Part shown: positions 14,031-18,091 of the stretch, piece after piece
How the letters are laid out: each line of letters begins with the position of its first letter
Position numbering within the stretch: position 1 is the stretch's first letter
Origin: Candidatus Wallbacteria bacterium
GTDB lineage: Bacteria; Muiribacteriota; JAQTZZ01
DNA: 18,091 nt
Assembly (NCBI GenBank): GCA_028711905.1
Contig: JAQTRI010000024.1
Location: forward strand, 1 to 18,091
Direction of reading: 5' to 3'
Notes under the pieces: model-generated
Told to the model about the DNA's origin: nothing
Databases searched by the model: none
The model's input: the letters and a program-made list of their open reading frames with translations, nothing else
Program-made: the position numbers and the translations under genes

Positions 14031-15230
14031 ATGGGTAAATTCGCTTACAAGGCCCGTTCGCGTGACGGCAAGACCATCAGCGGAGAAATGGAGGCCGATT
14101 CCAAGGATCTGGTTGTTACCAGGCTCCGTGAAAAAGGATTCTTTGTCACACAATGCAAAGAAAAGACAAAGGAAATCACCCTTTTTCAGCGCAAGGTCAA
14201 ATCATACGAAGTGGCCGTATTCGCACGCCAGTTCGCCACCATGATCGGCGCAGGCGTGCCTCTGGTCAAATGCCTCGGCATTCTTCACGAGCAGACGGAA
14301 AACCCGAGATTCCGCCAGGTGCTGGCCCGCATCAGGTCCGATGTCGAGGGCGGCGCCACCTTTTCCAAGGCTCTGGAAAGATGCCCGGAGATTTTTTCCG
14401 AACTGTTCGTTGACTTAGTCAGAGCCGGTGAAGCCGGCGGTATCCTTGACGAGATCCTCAACCGCCTCGCCAATTATCTCGAATCTTCAGAGCAGCTCAA
14501 GTCCAAGGTCAAGGGCGCTCTCACCTATCCGATCGTGGTCGCCACTATTGCCGTAGGCGTTGTGTTCTTCCTGCTGACCTTTGTGCTGCCCAACTTCAAG
14601 AACATCTTCCAGGGCATGGGTGATGCTGCATTACCACTGCCCACTCGTGTTCTTCTGGGAGTCAGCGACTTTTTAAGCGCTTATTTTGTATTCATCCTTA
14701 TGGGTCTGGCAGCTATGGCCTATGGTCTTAAACGCTTTTTCTGCACCAAGCAGGGCCGAAGAATCTGGGATACCAACCTGCTGCGCATGCCTGTCATCGG
14801 CATCCTGATGCGCAAGGTGGCCATCGCCAAGTTTACGCGCACACTGGGAACCCTGGTGTCCTCAGGCGTGCCTATTCTGCAAGCACTGGAAGTCACGGCT
14901 GCCACTGCCGGAAATGTCGTGATCTCCGATGCCATCCACAAAACCAGGGTCAGTATCCGGGAAGGTGAAAGCATAGCTGAACCGCTCAAGGCCAGCACCG
15001 TGTTCCCTCCCATGGTCGTGCAGATGATCGCGGTCGGCGAGGAAACCGGTGAACTGGACGGTATGCTGATCAAGATCGCTGAATTCTATGAACAGGAAGT
15101 CGACACAGCCATCAAGGGCCTGACCTCGATCATCGAGCCTGTCATCATTGTGTTCATGGGCGTAGTGGTCGGTGGCATAGTTATGGCCATCTTCCTGCCG
15201 ATGCTTGAAATCATTAACCAGGCATCATAG
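14031..15230 (+). CDS. pilC: PilC, type IV pilus inner-membrane platform protein
   Basis: PilC is the polytopic platform that couples the PilB and PilT motors to pilin movement. The 399-residue protein has the usual N-terminal segment (FAYKARSRDGKTISGEMEAD), then two T2SF domains at about 65-187 and 268-390. Membrane helices are predicted at about 167-186, 211-231 and 370-390. Paired motifs VRAGEAGGILDEIL (first repeat) and AVGEETGELDGML (second) mark the duplicated cytoplasmic helix bundles. It follows pilT by 19 nt with a GAGG ribosome binding site, and an intrinsic terminator closes the operon 20 nt after its stop. No pilin, PilM-Q or PilD gene is in the window. Confidence 0.96.
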   Translation: MGKFAYKARSRDGKTISGEMEADSKDLVVTRLREKGFFVTQCKEKTKEITLFQRKVKSYEVAVFARQFATMIGAGVPLVKCLGILHEQTENPRFRQVLARIRSDVEGGATFSKALERCPEIFSELFVDLVRAGEAGGILDEILNRLANYLESSEQLKSKVKGALTYPIVVATIAVGVVFFLLTFVLPNFKNIFQGMGDAALPLPTRVLLGVSDFLSAYFVFILMGLAAMAYGLKRFFCTKQGRRIWDTNLLRMPVIGILMRKVAIAKFTRTLGTLVSSGVPILQALEVTAATAGNVVISDAIHKTRVSIREGESIAEPLKASTVFPPMVVQMIAVGEETGELDGMLIKIAEFYEQEVDTAIKGLTSIIEPVIIVFMGVVVGGIVMAIFLPMLEIINQAS

Positions 15231-15250
15231 CCAACCATCAATTTACCACC

Positions 15251-15282
15251 AAAAGAGGACGCGTCCGCGTCCTCTTTTTTTG
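15251..15282 (+). terminator. Intrinsic terminator of pilBTC
   Basis: A 13-bp perfect inverted repeat (15251-15263 and 15266-15278, core GAGGACGCG/CGCGTCCTC) runs into eight T. The A run on the left side would let it work on the opposite strand too, but no minus-strand gene faces it. Confidence 0.92.
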
Positions 15283-15384
15283 TTTGCAGTTGATGATTGT
15301 AAGTAGCCTGTTCGGTGTTTCATCGTGTTTTGCATCCGTTCTTTCTTTCCGGCCGCCAACAACTTCCAGCACAGAGGCATGGGC

Positions 15385-15413
15385 TTGACATCTCTGATGT
15401 TTCGCTGTACTAT
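15385..15413 (+). promoter_or_regulatory. Sigma70-type promoter of the GntR-ABC operon
   Basis: TTGACA (15385-15390), a 17-bp spacer and TACTAT (15408-15413) give a near-consensus promoter. Transcription would start near 15420, inside the downstream arm of the operator palindrome, about 28 nt before the gntR ATG. I see nothing in the roughly 100 bases between the pil terminator and this promoter. Confidence 0.75.
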
Positions 15414-15433
15414 TGGTGTAGTACAGCGAAACA
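15398..15433. promoter_or_regulatory. 15-bp-arm palindromic operator of the GntR regulator
   Basis: TGTTTCGCTGTACTA and its exact reverse complement TAGTACAGCGAAACA flank a 6-nt spacer. The palindrome spans the end of the -35/-10 spacer, the -10 element and the transcription start. The inner GTACTA-N6-TAGTAC core resembles the sites I recall for YtrA-subfamily GntR regulators, so binding of the adjacent gene product here would shut the operon off. Confidence 0.75.
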
Positions 15434-15447
15434 CCGTGAGGGCCGAT

Positions 15448-15840
15448 ATGAACCTGAATGTGAATTTCAACGACAAGCTACCGATTTATCAGCAGATCAT
15501 CAACCAGATCATTTTTCGTATTGTCAGCGGAGAACTCGCACCAGGTGATGAAATTTCTTCAGTGCGCAAGCTGGCTGAATCCCTGGTCATTAATCCCAAC
15601 ACCATCAGCAAGGCCTATTATCAGCTGGAAATGATGGGCCTGGCCGAAAAACGCCGCGGAATGGGCACTTATGTAACAACGAGCGCGGTTGAGATCGCCA
15701 GAGGGCTTGGTACGGATATTATTCTCAGCAGCATTGATTCTTTACTGCAGGAGAGTTCTACTCTGCGCATACCTTTAGACGACTTGGTGTTACTGATCCG
15801 CAAGAGAGCCAGCAAGCTGAAAGGAGGCTTACATGATTAG
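15448..15840 (+). CDS. YtrA-subfamily GntR transcriptional regulator
   Basis: This 130-residue protein carries the GntR winged helix-turn-helix at about 10-77 (LPIYQQIINQIIFRIVSGEL, then APGDEISSVRKLAESLVINP, NTISKAYYQLEMMGLAEKRR, GMGTYV). Only about 50 mainly helical residues follow, too short for a FadR or UTRA ligand domain, which places it in the YtrA subfamily. Members of that group typically repress an adjacent ABC transporter operon, and here the ATPase gene overlaps its end by 8 nt. The chosen ATG sits downstream of the promoter and operator; longer in-frame extensions would run through the promoter and the pil terminator region and are rejected. The ligand or signal cannot be read from the sequence. 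Confidence 0.9.
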   Translation: MNLNVNFNDKLPIYQQIINQIIFRIVSGELAPGDEISSVRKLAESLVINPNTISKAYYQLEMMGLAEKRRGMGTYVTTSAVEIARGLGTDIILSSIDSLLQESSTLRIPLDDLVLLIRKRASKLKGGLHD

Positions 15841-16687
15841 ACCGGCAATCAAAATCTCGGGACTATCCAAGTGCTTCAGTGGTAAAACCGTACTTACGAA
15901 CATTGATTTCACAGTCAAAACCGGGTCGGTCATGGGTATACTCGGCAGAAACGGCTCAGGTAAAACCACCTTGATCAAAATCATCATGGGACTCCTGGAA
16001 AAAGACTGCGGTGAAGTAACGGTCCTGGGTCTGACCCCGGTTCAAGACCATGTGGAACTGATGAATAGAATCGGTTATGTATCAGAAAGCCGCGACCTGT
16101 ATGACTGGATGACTGTCGGAGAAATCGTCTCTTTTTGCGGAAACATCTATAGGTGCTGGGACAACACCCTGGCCGAGGAACAGCGTAAAAGATTCGGCCT
16201 GCCCGAAAGAACGCTGGTGTCCGAACTGTCATTTGGTCAGCGTACTATGCTCTGCCTGCTTTTAGCCGTCTGCCATATGCCGGAGGTGCTGATTCTGGAC
16301 GACCCGTCCGCAGGACTCGACATACCTTCTCGCAGCGAAATCCTGTCCTCGATCATCAGGCAGGCCGCTGAAACCGGAACCACGGTTCTGTTTTCGTCCC
16401 ATATCATAGGCGAGGTGGAGCGCGTGTGCGATCATGTGGCGATTCTGACAGACTGCACATTCAGTGAAAGCGACAGCCTGGAGAATCTGCTTGAGAAGTT
16501 TATCACAATGCGCATCGGACATGTTGAAGGCTTGCTCCCGCAGGAGCTGCACCTGATCGGAAATTGCGGATCGGACAAACTCTGTGTGGTGGCAAAAGAT
16601 CAGGAAAATCAGATTGAGATCCGCGGAAGAATCATTGAGCGCAGGAGTTCAAGCCTCGAAGAAATCTACCTGGCCAGGCTTGGTTGA
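15833..16687 (+). CDS. ABC transporter ATP-binding protein (YtrB-like)
   Basis: This 284-residue ATPase energises an ABC exporter whose membrane part is most likely the next gene. Motifs are Walker A GRNGSGKTT (38-46), a Q-loop-like region replaced by GYVSESRDLYDWMTVGE, the signature LSFGQ (132-136), Walker B VLILDD (152-157) and the switch histidine H190 (FSSHIIGEVERVCD). The residue after the Walker B aspartate is Asp157, where most ABC ATPases have the catalytic Glu; conservative and seen, I believe, in some GntR-linked members, but it may slow hydrolysis. About 80 C-terminal residues after the core are divergent. AAAGGAGG precedes the ATG inside the gntR 3' end. Confidence 0.93.
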   Translation: MIRPAIKISGLSKCFSGKTVLTNIDFTVKTGSVMGILGRNGSGKTTLIKIIMGLLEKDCGEVTVLGLTPVQDHVELMNRIGYVSESRDLYDWMTVGEIVSFCGNIYRCWDNTLAEEQRKRFGLPERTLVSELSFGQRTMLCLLLAVCHMPEVLILDDPSAGLDIPSRSEILSSIIRQAAETGTTVLFSSHIIGEVERVCDHVAILTDCTFSESDSLENLLEKFITMRIGHVEGLLPQELHLIGNCGSDKLCVVAKDQENQIEIRGRIIERRSSSLEEIYLARLG

Positions 16688-16697
16688 GGGGGGAGCC

Positions 16698-18091
16698 ATG
16701 AGACAATGTGTGCGAGAATTCGTCATGAGCAAAGGCTTCAAAGGCACGAGCTTTCTCTTTGTCGGTATCTTAGCCGGGATCTTCACCGAACTCATGATCC
16801 TGAGGCCTGACCGGGTCGATCACTATAAGGGCTTGGGGCTACAGGCCATCATCTACATTATCGCCTGCACCTATACCCTGCTCTGCGGCTGCTTAGCCGG
16901 TCTGTCCTTCAGAGACAGCGAATTTATTCATACCCTGTCCAGAAGCAACGGAATCGTAATCCGTAACTTTATTGTTTTCATGGCCCTGTTGTCCCTGCTG
17001 GCAGCAGCCGGATCCAACCTGGCACTCTCCCCCCTGACCCGGGTGTTCGAAATGTCTGACAAGGCGTCCGCAAAACTGGAGTCATTCGTGAAGTATATCA
17101 GGACTTACAACACTTCAGGGTTAAACGCCCTATCGGATGCCGAATTGGACGACCTGCTGCAAAATGCGCTGATTGACCGGAATATGCTTGATGAAGCCAG
17201 GTATTCTGATCTGAAACTGCAAGACAACAATGAACTGCGCCGGAAGTTCGCGCAAAAAACGAATTCGTACCACCAGTTCAGCAAGTTATTCAACGGCAGG
17301 CTGGACCGCACTTACCTTTTCCTGCTCAGGCCGCAATGGGGTCTGCTGATATCCTTTCTGTACACAGTCATGTACTGCTTTGTAGCCGGGCTGTTGGGCA
17401 TGCTGATCGCTTTGTGCTCGGATACGGTCGCCGGCATCGCCATTCTGTTTACCTTCGGGCTCGTCACTGTGTGGACATATGTCAATACCGGTATCCATGA
17501 ATGCAGCGTAGCCGGGACCTGGTTAGGTGACTCTTCCTGGTTCCAGAATCATGTTTACACATCCGATGACCTGTCCTGGGACCGCTATCTGCCACTTACC
17601 ACGGTACGGCTGGAATTCATCCTTTTTTTTCTCGGTACCAGCATAATACTCTTGGCGCTCGTGGACTTTCTTCTGCTGAAAAGAAGGCACGGATCAGTCA
17701 GCAGCATGCTGCCCCTGTCCTCGTTCGACAGGATGCTGAAAAGACCCCTGGTCGCGGGGATGATTTGTCCTTCAAGCCTTTCCGGCCTGTTTCTGGTACG
17801 CATGACCGGAGTGCTCCATGTAGTATTAGTGGTTCTATATCTATCCCTGCTCTGGCTGTTCCTCAACCCGGCCTTTGACACCGGGCCGTTTCTTTCCTAC
17901 TCCAGGCGGGTCCAGCTGATAGTGACCTTCTTCACAGCAATGCTTGTGGTCTACTTCCAGACTGTTCAGTTTTGTGAGAAAAATCGCTTTGCCTCAGACT
18001 CGATCGAGCTTTCGGAATTTACCCGCACCCTTCCGATCAATAATTTTCGCTTCCTGATGACAGTCATTGGCCTGTCCATTGTGTCAGCTGC
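16698..18091 (+). CDS. Multi-spanning membrane protein, probable ABC permease partner, C-terminus missing
   Basis: The frame opens at ATG 16698 behind AGGGGGGAG, 10 nt after the ATPase stop, and remains open for 464 codons to the right edge. I do not recognise the family. Predicted membrane helices are at about residues 17-37, 48-70, 90-111, 214-240, 245-262, 306-327, 371-390 and 406-424, with another beginning near 453. Between the third and fourth helix there is a polar, charged, helical loop of about 100 residues (EMSDKASAKLESFVKYIRTY, ELRRKFAQKTNSYHQFSKLF); a long loop in this position resembles ABC-2 type permeases with an extracytoplasmic domain after an early helix. Context (GntR-ATPase-membrane protein in one operon) makes it the likely permease. 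The substrate is unknown. Confidence 0.8.
   Translation, partial: MRQCVREFVMSKGFKGTSFLFVGILAGIFTELMILRPDRVDHYKGLGLQAIIYIIACTYTLLCGCLAGLSFRDSEFIHTLSRSNGIVIRNFIVFMALLSLLAAAGSNLALSPLTRVFEMSDKASAKLESFVKYIRTYNTSGLNALSDAELDDLLQNALIDRNMLDEARYSDLKLQDNNELRRKFAQKTNSYHQFSKLFNGRLDRTYLFLLRPQWGLLISFLYTVMYCFVAGLLGMLIALCSDTVAGIAILFTFGLVTVWTYVNTGIHECSVAGTWLGDSSWFQNHVYTSDDLSWDRYLPLTTVRLEFILFFLGTSIILLALVDFLLLKRRHGSVSSMLPLSSFDRMLKRPLVAGMICPSSLSGLFLVRMTGVLHVVLVVLYLSLLWLFLNPAFDTGPFLSYSRRVQLIVTFFTAMLVVYFQTVQFCEKNRFASDSIELSEFTRTLPINNFRFLMTVIGLSIVSA

Noticed and set aside
15325..15447. 41-codon upstream extension of the GntR protein
   Set aside because: It would translate the promoter and operator; the ATG at 15448 directly precedes the conserved winged-helix start.

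Overview
The window (about 50% GC, bacterial gene structure, Shine-Dalgarno starts, sigma70-like promoters) looks like chromosomal DNA of an anaerobic or facultative, probably Gram-negative, deep-branching or uncultured bacterium. The signs are an oxygen-sensitive class III ribonucleotide reductase, a type IV pilus motor cluster and a type I-D CRISPR-Cas system. No rRNA or other phylogenetic marker is present, so I do not name a phylum.

Positions 1-5307 (minus strand) hold the effector half of a type I-D CRISPR-Cas operon in its usual order: cas3' helicase, cas10d (HD nuclease and large subunit), csc2 (Cas7) and csc1 (Cas5, cut by the left edge). Genes overlap by 8 nt or abut. Inside the 3' end of cas10d there is a strong Shine-Dalgarno and ATG that would give a separate small subunit, Cas11d. 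cas6, cas4, cas1, cas2 and the repeat array are not in the window and would be expected beyond the left edge. Positions 5308-6149 are a gene-poor spacer. It contains a candidate cas promoter, a broken remnant resembling the C-terminus of an AAA ATPase/DUF4143 protein, a cluster of TTGTAT-type palindromes whose motif recurs at the cas promoter, and the nrdD terminator.

Positions 6150-9214 (minus) form an nrdR-nrdD operon with a sigma70-like promoter and two NrdR-box-like sites 42 bp apart. NrdD carries an extra C-terminal glutaredoxin/thioredoxin-like domain (CPSC). Divergently, positions 9349-11000 (plus) encode a secreted or membrane-anchored NHL-propeller/TPR protein followed by a STAS-domain anti-sigma factor antagonist.

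Positions 11102-15282 (plus) are a compact pilB-pilT-pilC operon (extension ATPase, retraction ATPase, inner-membrane platform) with its own promoter and a strong intrinsic terminator. Positions 15385-18091 (plus) begin a YtrA-type GntR regulator - ABC ATPase - multi-spanning membrane protein operon. Its promoter is overlaid by a perfect 15-bp-arm palindrome, the probable autoregulatory operator. The membrane protein runs off the right edge.

I do not see a wholly new system. The points most worth following up are the internal Cas11d start with graded ribosome binding sites in the cas operon, the NrdD-redoxin fusion, the shared TTGTAT motif beside the cas promoter, and the large GntR operator.
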